64,000 nucleotides of DNA from positions 2,088,503 to 2,152,502 of the forward strand of contig NZ_LT575476.1 of the NCBI RefSeq assembly GCF_900086655.1, read 5' to 3'. The translations under genes and the position numbers were made by a program. This DNA comes from Paenibacillus tuaregi. Its GTDB lineage: Bacteria; Bacillota; Bacilli; Paenibacillales; Paenibacillaceae. Numbering within the stretch: position 1 is the stretch's first letter; every line of letters starts with the position of its first letter. This document shows, in pieces, positions 1 through 8,529 of the stretch. The notes under the pieces were generated by a model. The model was not told where the DNA came from and ran no database searches. It saw nothing but the letters and a program-made list of their open reading frames with translations.

Positions 1-305
1 TTAGCGAAGCGAACCCGTATTTCTACAAGGGTCAGGCAGCAGAAGGAATTGGAAGTCCGCATACGCCTGAACGTTATATCTGGCACATTGCTCTTGCGGT
101 GCAGGGGTTGACTGCGGAGAGCCGGGATGAGAAGGAAAGAATGCTTCGCTTGATGAGTACGACGGAGGCAGGCACGGGGCTGATGCATGAAGGCTTTCAT
201 GCGGATAACCCGTCCGAATACACACGTCCCTGGTTCTCATGGGCCAATATGATGTTTTGTGAGTTAGCTATGGATTACTGCGGGCTTTATGTTAACCGCG
301 GATAA
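1..305 (+). CDS. GH125 exo-alpha-1,6-mannosidase, C-terminal fragment
   Basis: This is the last 100 codons of a gene that begins outside the window; the reading frame starts at base 3 and stops with TAA at 303-305. The visible part contains the segments GIGSPHTPERYIWHIALAVQGLT and HEGFHADNPSEYTRPWFSWAN in outline (GSPHTP, YIWHIAL, TRPWFSWAN), which I recognise from the C-terminal part of the GH125 (formerly DUF1237) barrel. GH125 enzymes remove single mannoses from alpha-1,6-linked mannose chains. The neighbours, a sugar importer and two GH76 proteins, fit breakdown of alpha-1,6-mannan. The call rests on memory of the family and only a quarter of the protein, so a related (alpha/alpha)6 glycosidase is possible. 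Confidence 0.75.
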   Translation, partial: SEANPYFYKGQAAEGIGSPHTPERYIWHIALAVQGLTAESRDEKERMLRLMSTTEAGTGLMHEGFHADNPSEYTRPWFSWANMMFCELAMDYCGLYVNRG

Positions 306-358
306 CCATTTTAAGCTATATATATAATTTTTAGATTAGAAAAAGGGAGGTTTTATGT

Positions 359-1666
359 ATGAAAAAATGGACTTCTATGCTGCTCAGCACAATTTTGCTT
401 TTATCTGTTCTGGCCGGGTGCGGTCCTTCCAAGTCGGCTGACAGCAACTCAGGGGCCGCTTCGGGTGGAGATGGCGCATCCGGCAAGCCGGTGGAGCTTA
501 CCTTCTGGGGCGACTGGGCTGGCGAGGGACAGAAGCAGTTCGAAACGATGGTCGACGCATTCAATAAGTCGCAAGACAAAATCCGCGTTAAATATGTGCT
601 CCAGCAGGATATGATCACTAAATTTATGACCATGGCATCTGCCGGCGGAGAGATGCCGGACCTGGTATTCTGGGACAGATGGCGTACATCGTTGTATGCG
701 CCTAAAAATGTGTTTCACCCTATCGACGAGTTTATGGCCCAGGATAAAGTCAACAAGGATGACTTCTATGGGGAGGCCATTAAGGAATTGTCTTATGACG
801 GGAAGTTGTATGGGCTTCCGCTTACTGTAGATGCCCGGGCACTCTTCTATAACAAAAAGCTGCTCAATCAGGCAGGGGTGAAGCCGCCAACAACTTGGGA
901 TGAGCTTGAACAGGCTGCCATCAAAACGACAAAGTGGAACGGCAGCAAACTGGAGGTCGCAGGTTTTTCTTTAGCGGATAATGGCTTGTTTAACATGTAC
1001 CTTCAGCAGGCTGGAGGTCAAATGATGGATGAGACTGGCACGAAAACCAACTTTAACAACGATAAAGGCAAGGCTGTGCTTGATTTCTGGGATCGTCTGC
1101 TGAACAAAGACAAAGTATACAAAGTCGGGTTTGAACAAGGGCTCGGTGAAGGAACCGATGCGTTCGTAACAGGCAAACTGGCTATGCAATATACCGGTCC
1201 ATGGATGCTCAGCACTTATAAAAAATACGGTAAGGATCTGGACTTTGGTGTAGTGGTTCCGCCAGTAGGACCAAACGGAGACAAAGGCAGTGTCATGGGT
1301 GGGCTTGGATTGGTCATCCCTGAAGGATCGAAGCACCAGAAAGAAGCTTGGGAGTTCATGAAATGGTGGGCTGCCAACAAGGAGAACGCGCTGTTATGGG
1401 CCAAAACAAGCCTGAATATTCCAGGGTTTAAACCGGCTCTTCAGGACCCATTCTTCCAGAATGATCCGCTGTGGAAGCCATTCCTGGATACATTGGAATT
1501 CGCTAAGATCCGCCCTCAGCATCCTGGTTACTCGGTAATGGAAGACGATGCGCTAATTCCGAGCCTTCAGCTGTTCCAGCAGAACAAGCAGAATGCGGCC
1601 GATACCTTGGCCAAGGCCCAACAGCGTGGAGATCAACTCCTACAGGATAATGCTGTAGTGAAATAG
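359..1666 (+). CDS. Sugar ABC transporter substrate-binding lipoprotein
   Basis: A 435-residue extracellular solute-binding protein of the family-1 (maltose/multiple sugar) type. It starts with a positively charged, hydrophobic signal and a lipobox ending LAGC, so C21 is the predicted lipidated cysteine and the mature protein sits on the outer face of the membrane. A low-complexity serine/glycine linker follows, then the type-1 binding-protein fold. The ribosome site GGGAGG at 345-350 lies 8 nt before the ATG. It is the first gene of an importer with two permeases directly downstream. Flanking mannan hydrolases suggest manno-oligosaccharides as ligand; this is inferred from context only. Confidence 0.9.
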   Translation: MKKWTSMLLSTILLLSVLAGCGPSKSADSNSGAASGGDGASGKPVELTFWGDWAGEGQKQFETMVDAFNKSQDKIRVKYVLQQDMITKFMTMASAGGEMPDLVFWDRWRTSLYAPKNVFHPIDEFMAQDKVNKDDFYGEAIKELSYDGKLYGLPLTVDARALFYNKKLLNQAGVKPPTTWDELEQAAIKTTKWNGSKLEVAGFSLADNGLFNMYLQQAGGQMMDETGTKTNFNNDKGKAVLDFWDRLLNKDKVYKVGFEQGLGEGTDAFVTGKLAMQYTGPWMLSTYKKYGKDLDFGVVVPPVGPNGDKGSVMGGLGLVIPEGSKHQKEAWEFMKWWAANKENALLWAKTSLNIPGFKPALQDPFFQNDPLWKPFLDTLEFAKIRPQHPGYSVMEDDALIPSLQLFQQNKQNAADTLAKAQQRGDQLLQDNAVVK

Positions 1667-1686
1667 CTGAAATAGCTGAAATAGCT
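1660..1686 (+). repeat. Three tandem 9-nt copies over the stop codon
   Basis: The unit GAAATAGCT occurs three times in direct tandem. The first copy contains the TAG stop of the binding-protein gene, so each later copy supplies another in-frame TAG. It looks like replication slippage just after the coding region and has no evident function. Confidence 0.8.
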
Positions 1687-1708
1687 TGATGAAAAAGGGG
1701 GGATAGGA

Positions 1709-2596
1709 GTGGCTTCCAAAGGGAGATTGAACGGGCATCAAGAAAAAATGGCCTACATTTTCATCACTCCGACCATGCTGCTGTTTGCTGTATTCACCAT
1801 CATACCGGTGGTTATGGCCTTGTACTTGAGCTTTACCAATTATGACATCCTTAGCCGAATGGACTGGGTGGCTCTGGATAACTATAAGCGGTTGTTTAAA
1901 GACAGTCTCTACTGGACTACCTTTGTGAATGTCATATATTACTCGGTTATATTTATACCTCTGAATATCCTGCTGTCCTTGGGACTTGCCATGCTGATGA
2001 ATTACAAAAGGTTCGGGGTCCGTTTGTTCCGCACATTCAACTATCTGCCTACATTAACCTCAGCGGTAGCAGCGGCTACAGTGTGGATCTGGCTTCTTCA
2101 CCCGGAGTTCGGCCTGGTGAACGGGCTGCTTAGCGAATTCGGAATTGCGGGGCCAGCATGGCTGGCCCAGACCGAAACCGCAATGCCTTCTATCATTATG
2201 GTGACTCTGTGGCAGTCTATCGGTTCTAATATGGTGATTTATATTGCCGGGCTGCAAGGAGTTCCGGATTACCTGTATGAATCCGCAAAGCTTGATGGCG
2301 CATCGGCCTTTGCCCGATTCCGCTACATCACTTGGCCGCAGCTTAGACCTACAACTTTTCTGATCAGTACATTAGCTATAATCTCTGCGCTGCAGCTATT
2401 CGACCAAGCCTTTGTTCTTACGCAAGGGGGACCGGGGAATGTGACAAAAACACCGGTATATCTGATTTACCAGCAGGGTTTCAAGCAGCTTCAAATGGGT
2501 TACGCCTCAGCCCAGGCGTTTGTTCTGGCTGTGGCCATTCTGATCTTCTCGCTGATCAATATGCGGATCAATAAAGCGGAAGAACCGGTTGTTTAG
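1709..2596 (+). CDS. Sugar ABC transporter permease (MalF type)
   Basis: A 295-residue inner membrane permease with about six hydrophobic helices, the first spanning roughly residues 18-40. The cytoplasmic EAA loop that docks on the ATPase is visible as YESAKLDGASAFARFRYITWP, about 90 residues from the C-terminus. The GTG start at 1709 is preceded by GGGGGGA at 1697-1703. It forms the transmembrane pair with the next gene, 15 nt downstream. No ATPase gene is nearby, which is usual for this class in Firmicutes, where an MsmX-like ATPase is shared. Confidence 0.9.
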   Translation: MASKGRLNGHQEKMAYIFITPTMLLFAVFTIIPVVMALYLSFTNYDILSRMDWVALDNYKRLFKDSLYWTTFVNVIYYSVIFIPLNILLSLGLAMLMNYKRFGVRLFRTFNYLPTLTSAVAAATVWIWLLHPEFGLVNGLLSEFGIAGPAWLAQTETAMPSIIMVTLWQSIGSNMVIYIAGLQGVPDYLYESAKLDGASAFARFRYITWPQLRPTTFLISTLAIISALQLFDQAFVLTQGGPGNVTKTPVYLIYQQGFKQLQMGYASAQAFVLAVAILIFSLINMRINKAEEPVV

Positions 2597-2611
2597 AAAG
2601 GGGGAAGTTGG

Positions 2612-3538
2612 ATGGAAACTCATATCAATTCGGGTTCCCCGGTGATCCGGCCTCTAAAATCAAAGAAGATGGTTCTGGGCAAAACTGCTGCAGGCATCTT
2701 GTTTTATACAGTCAGCATTGCGATTGCGGCTGCCATGATTCTGCCTTTTTTCTGGAGTCTGATGACCTCGCTCAAACCTAGCGACGAAATCTTCTCCTTG
2801 CCGATTAAATGGTTCCCGAGCCACTTAACTTTCGAGCATTATCAAAAAGCATTTACTACAGTGCCTTTCGGTCTGTATTTCTGGAATTCACTCGTGCTGT
2901 CGGTTGCCGGGGTGCTGGCCAACTTATTCTTTGGCTCTTTGGCTGGTTATGCATTCGCCAAGCTGACCTTCCGGGGGAGCAAGCCAATGTTCAGGCTGCT
3001 GCTGGCGGCGATGATGATTCCCGGGATCGTTACGATGATTCCAAGCTTCTATGTGTTAAGGCACTTTCCACTACTCGGGGGCAACGATCTGTTCGGAACA
3101 GGCGGACAGGGGCTTCTGAACTCGTTCTGGGGAATTATTCTGCCGGGAGCCTCAGGAACTTTTGCCGTATTCTTCATGCGCCAGTTCTTCCTTACCCTCC
3201 CGACAGACATGATGGAAGTAGCCCGAATAGAGGGCTGCGGTGAGTTCCGGATCTTCTGGAATATTTATCTTCCATTAACGAAGCCGGCGCTTGCCACGTT
3301 AAGCATTTTTACCTTTCAGGCCGGATGGAACAGCTTCCTATGGCCGATGATTGTTCTTAATGATCCCTCGAAAGCCACGATTCAAATGGGGCTTCAAGCT
3401 TTTTCATATAACAACCAGACGGATTATGGCCCTATGATGGCAGGAGCGTTAATCGCCATTCTGCCAATACTGATTCTCTTCCTGCTGCTGCAGAAGTACT
3501 TCGTGCAGGGCATTGCGTTTAGTGGAATTAAAGGCTGA
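2612..3538 (+). CDS. Sugar ABC transporter permease (MalG type)
   Basis: A 308-residue second permease subunit with a long N-terminal cytoplasmic stretch (residues 1-25) before the first helix and a typical C-terminal end. The EAA loop reads MEVARIEGCGEFRIFWNIYLP; the usual EAA alanine pair is partly replaced (EVARIEG), within normal variation for MalG-like proteins. AGGGGGAAG precedes the ATG. With the upstream permease and lipoprotein it makes a carbohydrate importer of the CUT1 class, probably for mannan oligosaccharides released by the secreted GH76 encoded next. Confidence 0.9.
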   Translation: METHINSGSPVIRPLKSKKMVLGKTAAGILFYTVSIAIAAAMILPFFWSLMTSLKPSDEIFSLPIKWFPSHLTFEHYQKAFTTVPFGLYFWNSLVLSVAGVLANLFFGSLAGYAFAKLTFRGSKPMFRLLLAAMMIPGIVTMIPSFYVLRHFPLLGGNDLFGTGGQGLLNSFWGIILPGASGTFAVFFMRQFFLTLPTDMMEVARIEGCGEFRIFWNIYLPLTKPALATLSIFTFQAGWNSFLWPMIVLNDPSKATIQMGLQAFSYNNQTDYGPMMAGALIAILPILILFLLLQKYFVQGIAFSGIKG

Positions 3539-3587
3539 AGTGTGATTGCGGGCAAGAATCTTACTGGTAGAAAGGATGGAGCGAACG

Positions 3588-5129
3588 ATGTTGAAAAATG
3601 TCGGAAAATGTGTGCTTGTTACGGTATTGGCGGTGTGTTCGTTTGCTGGAGTAGGAGCTGCGCCTAGGCAGGCGGCTGCTTTTACAAGTTCCAATGCGGA
3701 CTCGGCAATGAATGCTTTTGTAAATGTATTTTACGATCCAGGTGCGAAGTACTTTTATACCAATAGTGACCATCAGATTCACTCCGAACATGCCTTTGGC
3801 CCGGATGGGGGGAAATACACCGATTTTTGGTGGGAAGCCCAGCTGTGGGAAACGGTGATGGATGCTTATGAGCGAACACATAACAGCACTTACCGGACAA
3901 TGATCGATGAAATTTATACCGGCTTCAACCAGAAGTATCCGAATATGATGGCCAACGATTTCAACGATGACCTGGGATGGTGGGCGCTGGCCTGCATGCG
4001 TGCTTATGAATTAACCGGAACAGAGGAATACCGCAATCGCGCTTCCTTTTTATTTGATCAAATTTACAGCTTCTATGACAACACTTATGGTGGGGGAATC
4101 TGGTGGAAGAGGGACGGAACCTCCCCGCAAAAAAATATGGCGACCAACGCCCCAATGGTTATTACAGCTGTGAAGTTAAAGAATGCGACCGGGAACCCGG
4201 CTTATTTGACAAAAGCCCAGAATATCTATGGGTGGATTAAGAGCAGGCTTTCCTCCGGAAGCAAGCTGGGGGATCACGTGGAGGGCAGCGGAAGCGGAAC
4301 TGCAGTAGACTGGGACTTTAGCTATAACTATGGCACTTATATGGGGGCGGCCCTGTCCTTATATAAGGAAACTCATAATGCGGCTTACTTAACGGATGCT
4401 AACAACTCCGCTAATTATGTCATCAGCAAGATGACATTGTCTAATACCCTTATGTACGAAGGGGAAAATGACGGAGCCGGGTTCAAGATGATATTTATGC
4501 GTTATCTTAATCAGCTCCGGCTTGAAACGGGGAACTCGTCCTATCTTACTTTCCTGCAGCAAAATGCAACCCAGGCCTACAACCACCGCCGTAATTCAGA
4601 TCAGATTATAGGTAGTGATTGGACTGGACCAACCGGTAGCGGGTATGTTCAAAGTCTCGCTGCGGCGGCGGGGGCCTCGGTTCTTCAGCTTGTTCCTGCC
4701 GACGGCTACACAGGCTTTATCGCAGGTAATGGAGTGTATGAAGCGGAGAACGCCTTGTTGACCAAAAACGGCGGGGGTGGAATCTTTAATGAAAGCAGCA
4801 CGGCAGGTTATTCGGGCAGGGGTTATGTAGCCGGATGGAATACGAACGGGACGGGCATCACTTTCAATGTGAATCAGAATTCGGACAGCACCCGCACCAT
4901 GACAATCCGTTACGCGGCAGGTGCGGGGAACGCAAGCCGTTATATCTCTGTAAATGGTTCTGTTATCGCTCCCAACCAGGTATTTAATGCTACCAATGGT
5001 TGGGGAGATTGGCAGACACTAACGTTAAATGTGAATTTAAAAGCCGGTTTTAACACCATAGTCATCGGTTATGACAGCAGTAAAGGGAATGCGAATTACT
5101 TGAATGTTGATCAAATTTATGGCCTTTAG
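3588..5129 (+). CDS. Secreted GH76 alpha-1,6-mannanase with C-terminal CBM
   Basis: A 513-residue secreted protein. The ATG at 3588 is chosen over upstream in-frame starts (3546, 3576) because AAAGGATGGAG sits just before it and it gives a clean signal peptide (MLKNVGKCVLVTVLAVCSF, cleavage near residues 25-32). Residues about 40-370 form a GH76 (alpha/alpha)6 domain with the paired catalytic aspartates D127-D128 in NDFNDDLGWW. From about residue 384 (EAEN) to the end is a beta-sandwich carbohydrate-binding module resembling CBM6/CBM35. GH76 enzymes cut internal alpha-1,6-mannose bonds, as in yeast and fungal mannan. It follows the importer by 49 nt and probably shares its operon. Confidence 0.88.
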   Translation: MLKNVGKCVLVTVLAVCSFAGVGAAPRQAAAFTSSNADSAMNAFVNVFYDPGAKYFYTNSDHQIHSEHAFGPDGGKYTDFWWEAQLWETVMDAYERTHNSTYRTMIDEIYTGFNQKYPNMMANDFNDDLGWWALACMRAYELTGTEEYRNRASFLFDQIYSFYDNTYGGGIWWKRDGTSPQKNMATNAPMVITAVKLKNATGNPAYLTKAQNIYGWIKSRLSSGSKLGDHVEGSGSGTAVDWDFSYNYGTYMGAALSLYKETHNAAYLTDANNSANYVISKMTLSNTLMYEGENDGAGFKMIFMRYLNQLRLETGNSSYLTFLQQNATQAYNHRRNSDQIIGSDWTGPTGSGYVQSLAAAAGASVLQLVPADGYTGFIAGNGVYEAENALLTKNGGGGIFNESSTAGYSGRGYVAGWNTNGTGITFNVNQNSDSTRTMTIRYAAGAGNASRYISVNGSVIAPNQVFNATNGWGDWQTLTLNVNLKAGFNTIVIGYDSSKGNANYLNVDQIYGL

Positions 5130-5173
5130 AAAGATAAATATGATAATTGGATCAGATTAGAGGAGGAGTGGTT

Positions 5174-6223
5174 ATGCTGTGGGCCGAACGCGCGGAAGCT
5201 GCCCAAAGGTCGCTTAATGATCATTTCTGGAATCCGGAAATTGACATGTATAACATTGAGACCCCTTGTTTGAATGGGGCATGTAACACAATCTTTCATT
5301 ATTGGTGGATGGCTCATGCGGTGGATGTGCTGGTCGATGGTTGGCTGAGAACAGGTGAAGCGCGTTATGCCGAGACGCTGGCGGCCCTTCATGACGGAAT
5401 CCGGAAACGAAATGGCGGAGCCTATCCCAATGAGCTATATGATGATATGGAATGGATGGCGATTGCCTGGCTGAGAGCATATCAGGCAACTGGAGTGCAG
5501 GCCTATAAGGAAACCGCGCTAATTCTATGGGAGGACATCAAGACCGGCTGGAATGATCAAATGGGGGGCGGGATTGCCTGGCAGAAATCGCAGCTGGATT
5601 ACAAAAATACACCTGCGAATGCCCCGGCGGTTATTCTGGCGGCAAGATTGTATGACAGCTTCGGACAGGAGGCGGATCTGGATTGGGCCCGTCGAATCTA
5701 TGATTGGCAGACGGCACATCTGGTAGATCCGGAGAGCGGGTTCGTCTGGGATGGAATGAACCGCAATGGGGACGGAGTCATCGATAAGGATTGGAAATTT
5801 ACTTATTGCCAAGGAGTGTACATTGGGGCGGCGGTGGAGTTGAACCGGGTTACGGGCAATCCCCAGTACTTAAGGGATGCTTATAAGACTGCCGCAGCTG
5901 CTGAAGAGGAGCTCGTCGATCCAGCTACGGGAATGCTGCCGGATGAAGAAGATGGCGATGGAGGTCTCTTCAAAGGGATCTTCGTCCGGTATCTGGCTGA
6001 GCTTGCTCTTGCTGGAGATACAGATGATCGGGCGATACAGCTTCTTCATCTGAATGCCGTCATGCTTTGGGAGAAAGGAATGAACGCTCAGGGCCTTATC
6101 GGTACGGACTGGTCATTTCCTCCTAAAGGAACGGTATCCCTCAGTTCCCAGCTAAGTGGAGTGAAGCTTCTTGAGCGGATGGCGGTACTGGAGAAGCAAG
6201 GGAAGATTCCGTTGGAAGTGTAA
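5174..6223 (+). CDS. GH76-family hydrolase without signal peptide
   Basis: A 349-residue protein related to the preceding GH76 enzyme. The ATG at 5174 follows AGGAGGAG at 5161-5168 and is preferred to the in-frame start at 5147. No signal peptide is seen, so it should act in the cytoplasm. The catalytic pair is D90-D91 in ELYDDMEWMA, and GGGIAWQ and KDWKFTYCQGVYIGAA resemble the substrate-cleft segments of the secreted paralogue. It has no binding module. The pairing suggests that the secreted enzyme cuts polymer outside and this one works on imported alpha-1,6-manno-oligosaccharides together with GH125; the division of labour is inferred. Confidence 0.82.
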   Translation: MLWAERAEAAQRSLNDHFWNPEIDMYNIETPCLNGACNTIFHYWWMAHAVDVLVDGWLRTGEARYAETLAALHDGIRKRNGGAYPNELYDDMEWMAIAWLRAYQATGVQAYKETALILWEDIKTGWNDQMGGGIAWQKSQLDYKNTPANAPAVILAARLYDSFGQEADLDWARRIYDWQTAHLVDPESGFVWDGMNRNGDGVIDKDWKFTYCQGVYIGAAVELNRVTGNPQYLRDAYKTAAAAEEELVDPATGMLPDEEDGDGGLFKGIFVRYLAELALAGDTDDRAIQLLHLNAVMLWEKGMNAQGLIGTDWSFPPKGTVSLSSQLSGVKLLERMAVLEKQGKIPLEV

Positions 6224-6247
6224 TAAAATTAATCTTAATTCAACAAG

Positions 6248-6293
6248 CCGGGCCTGTTCCTCATCAAATGAGGGCAGGCCCGGTTTTATTTTA
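6248..6293 (+). terminator. Rho-independent terminator of the mannan operon
   Basis: CCGGGCCTG at 6248-6256 pairs perfectly with CAGGCCCGG at 6275-6283, and an inner CCTCAT/ATGAGG stem extends the hairpin; TTTTATTTTACT follows. It separates the mannan operon from the convergent amidase gene. Confidence 0.93.
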
Positions 6294-6309
6294 CTAATTT
6301 CATCAAGGT

Positions 6310-8235
6310 TCAGGGCGCTAAGACTGGTGATTTGCGGTGATGTGTTCCTTGCTCATAGCTGTAGGCCAGCTTGATTAAGGTGCCTTCATCAAATGCCCGT
6401 CCCAGGAATTCAATGCCTACGGGCAGCCCGTCGTCTGTGAAGCCCGCAGGTACCGAAATGGCAGGGAACCCGGAGTAAGGACTTAACCGGTTATTGTTCC
6501 CGGAGTTCTGATCCTTGCCGATGGATGCTGCCGGCTGAGTAGTTGTGGGATATACGATGGCATCTAAATTATTGTCCGCCATTACCTTAAGGAGAGACTC
6601 GCGGGTAATTTTGGTACGGTTCAGGATGATATCCTTATATTCCGGCTCATCCAGTGTAGTTCTCGCATCACGGGATTTCATGGAAGTCTCCTGGGTCTTG
6701 TCATACTTCCCGGAATTAATGATCTCCGTCAAGGAATGGTAAGGGGCTGAAGGACCGAGTTCCTTCAAGTAATCATTCAACTGGAATTTAAATTCATAGC
6801 TGCTAAGACTCGGGTATTTCATGATTGCCGCCAAATTCGGAATTTGTACTGGAACTGCGGTGGCCCCCAGGTCTTTAATTTCCTCAACCGCTTGATTGAC
6901 CACTTTCGTAACCGGCATCTCCTCAGGCTTCGTGCCAAACAGCTCGGTGGCTACGCCAATCCGGGCTCCCTTTAACCCGCTAACATCCAGAAATTGAGTA
7001 TATGATTTAGGGACATGTCCAGCCGCATAAACCGTTGCCGTATCATTAGGATCATATCCGGCTGTGGCCTGCAGCAGGATGGCCGCATCCGCCACTGAAC
7101 GGGCCATTGGACCACCGACATCCTGGGTCAGCGCAAGTGGGATGATGCCGTCACGGCTGGAAAGTCCCACAGTAGGTCTGATCCCCACAAGACTGTTGAA
7201 GCTGGAAGGAATGCGGATCGATCCTCCTGTGTCAGTTCCCATGCCAGCTGCAGCCATGTTGGCAGCAATGGCTGCTCCTGTACCTCCGCTGGAACCGCCG
7301 GGATAATGATCAAGCGCGTAAGGATTCAAGGTTTGCCCTCCAAGCGAGCTGGAGGTTGTAATGCCAAAGGCGAATTCATGGAGATTGGTTTTGCCCAAAA
7401 TAATGGCACCTGCCTGCTTCAGCTTCTCGATTTGCTCCGCATCCTTGGAAGGAACCGAATCCTTAAGACAAATGCAGCCTGCTGTTGTCGGCATGTCCTT
7501 GGTATCATAGTTATCCTTCACTAATACTGGGATTCCATGAAGGGGGCCGCGCGGACCGTTTGTCTCACGTTCCTGATCCAGGGACTCTGCAATCTGCAGA
7601 GCATTCGGGTTGAGGTTCAGCACTGCATTCAGCTTGATTCCTTGGTCATCGTACTTTTGGATACGGTCCAGATACAGCTGTACCAGCTGCTTGGAGGTTA
7701 AGCGTCCCTGCTCCATCGCTGTCTGCATATCGGTGATGGAGGCTTCCTCAAGTACAAATGGCTTCAGATAATTCCGGACCCTGTCGTAAATGATGGAGGC
7801 TTGTGAGACGGTAATGGGAGCTTCTGGTCCAAAAAGCCGTTCGGACTGCCCATTCATGATACCGGCCCGAATCACGGCACCTATGTACGTCGCGTAGGGG
7901 GAAGAGCCAGACACATCTTGAAACGCAGCCGGCTTGCTTTTAAGGCTCAGCGCCAGCTGTATCATTTTCGCAGCTTCCGCTCTTGTTAGAAATGTCCCGG
8001 ACCCTTTGGATGAAGAGTAGGGGATGTCTGAAGCTCCGGTCAGCTCTTTAAGCTTTGCTGCAAATTCTGCCTGAGAAACCCCTTTTACCTGCTTAGTATA
8101 TGTCACATTATGTGACGCAGATAGATTTGTGTTCCCCGCTGCCTGGGCTGGGCTTAATCCTGTTCCTCCAGTGATCAGAAGCCCTGCAAGTACTGCTAAT
8201 ATCCCCTTTTTTCCTGTAGATGTAATAATCCTCAT
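6310..8235 (-). CDS. Secreted amidase with N-terminal SLH modules
   Basis: A 641-residue protein. The ATG at 8235 is preferred to the one at 8292 because AAGGAGAG lies just upstream and the protein then begins with a clear signal peptide ending near AQAA. Residues about 80-160 look like one and a half SLH modules (TRAEAAKMIQLAL, FQDV, GIMNG), which tie proteins to cell-wall polymers. The rest is an amidase-signature domain with the Ser-cisSer-Lys triad K240, S315 (GGSSGG) and S339 (GTDTGGSIRIP). It should hydrolyse amide bonds at the cell surface; the substrate is unknown. Two GlnR/TnrA-like boxes upstream point to nitrogen control. Indole-acetamide or peptide amidase specificity cannot be told from sequence. 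Confidence 0.87.
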   Translation of the reverse strand: MRIITSTGKKGILAVLAGLLITGGTGLSPAQAAGNTNLSASHNVTYTKQVKGVSQAEFAAKLKELTGASDIPYSSSKGSGTFLTRAEAAKMIQLALSLKSKPAAFQDVSGSSPYATYIGAVIRAGIMNGQSERLFGPEAPITVSQASIIYDRVRNYLKPFVLEEASITDMQTAMEQGRLTSKQLVQLYLDRIQKYDDQGIKLNAVLNLNPNALQIAESLDQERETNGPRGPLHGIPVLVKDNYDTKDMPTTAGCICLKDSVPSKDAEQIEKLKQAGAIILGKTNLHEFAFGITTSSSLGGQTLNPYALDHYPGGSSGGTGAAIAANMAAAGMGTDTGGSIRIPSSFNSLVGIRPTVGLSSRDGIIPLALTQDVGGPMARSVADAAILLQATAGYDPNDTATVYAAGHVPKSYTQFLDVSGLKGARIGVATELFGTKPEEMPVTKVVNQAVEEIKDLGATAVPVQIPNLAAIMKYPSLSSYEFKFQLNDYLKELGPSAPYHSLTEIINSGKYDKTQETSMKSRDARTTLDEPEYKDIILNRTKITRESLLKVMADNNLDAIVYPTTTQPAASIGKDQNSGNNNRLSPYSGFPAISVPAGFTDDGLPVGIEFLGRAFDEGTLIKLAYSYEQGTHHRKSPVLAP

Positions 8236-8299
8236 GCATGCACTCTCCTTCCTGATGTCCCAAAAAAGTTTAATAAGCTCAGAAATGATCATAAATTGA

Positions 8300-8316
8300 T
8301 GTTAGGTAAATTAACA
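8300..8316 (-). promoter_or_regulatory. GlnR/TnrA-type box, promoter-proximal
   Basis: TGTTAGGTAAATTAACA on the plus strand fits TGTNA-N7-TNACA with no mismatch. It lies 65 nt upstream of the amidase ATG and overlaps the place where a -10 would fall behind TTGACC (minus strand, 8334-8329), a position suited to repression. Confidence 0.6.
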
Positions 8317-8431
8317 AATGTAAGTAGAGGTCAAAAAAGCGGATACATCATATAAATTCTTTGAATTATTAAGTTTTTTGTTGATTTTTCATATAAAAAA
8401 GAAAATATATTCAATGGAATATATCTCGATA

Positions 8432-8448
8432 TGTAATATAATATTACA
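8432..8448 (-). promoter_or_regulatory. GlnR/TnrA-type box, distal, fully palindromic
   Basis: TGTAATATAATATTACA fits TGTNA-N7-TNACA exactly, and with one flanking base on each side it is a perfect 19-bp palindrome centred at 8440. It lies about 197 nt upstream of the amidase ATG and just beyond the hmp terminator. Its distance from the presumed promoter is unusual. Confidence 0.6.
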
Positions 8449-8455
8449 TCGAATA

Positions 8456-8499
8456 AGCAAGAAAACCTCCCTTTTGCCTTAAGTGAAGGAAAGGGAGGT
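8456..8499 (-). terminator. Terminator of hmp
   Basis: ACCTCCCTTT at 8465-8474 pairs perfectly with AAAGGGAGGT at 8490-8499, with an inner CCTT/AAGG stem. Read on the minus strand the stem is followed by TTTTCTTGC. It lies 31 nt past the hmp stop. Confidence 0.9.
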
Positions 8500-8529
8500 C
8501 GGGAAGTTTAGTAGATTCTATGTTGCGAG

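Noticed and set aside
8466..8499. MntR-type operator (TTTGCCTTAAG-like) upstream of the amidase
   Set aside because: The similarity is partial and lies in the loop of the hmp terminator hairpin.
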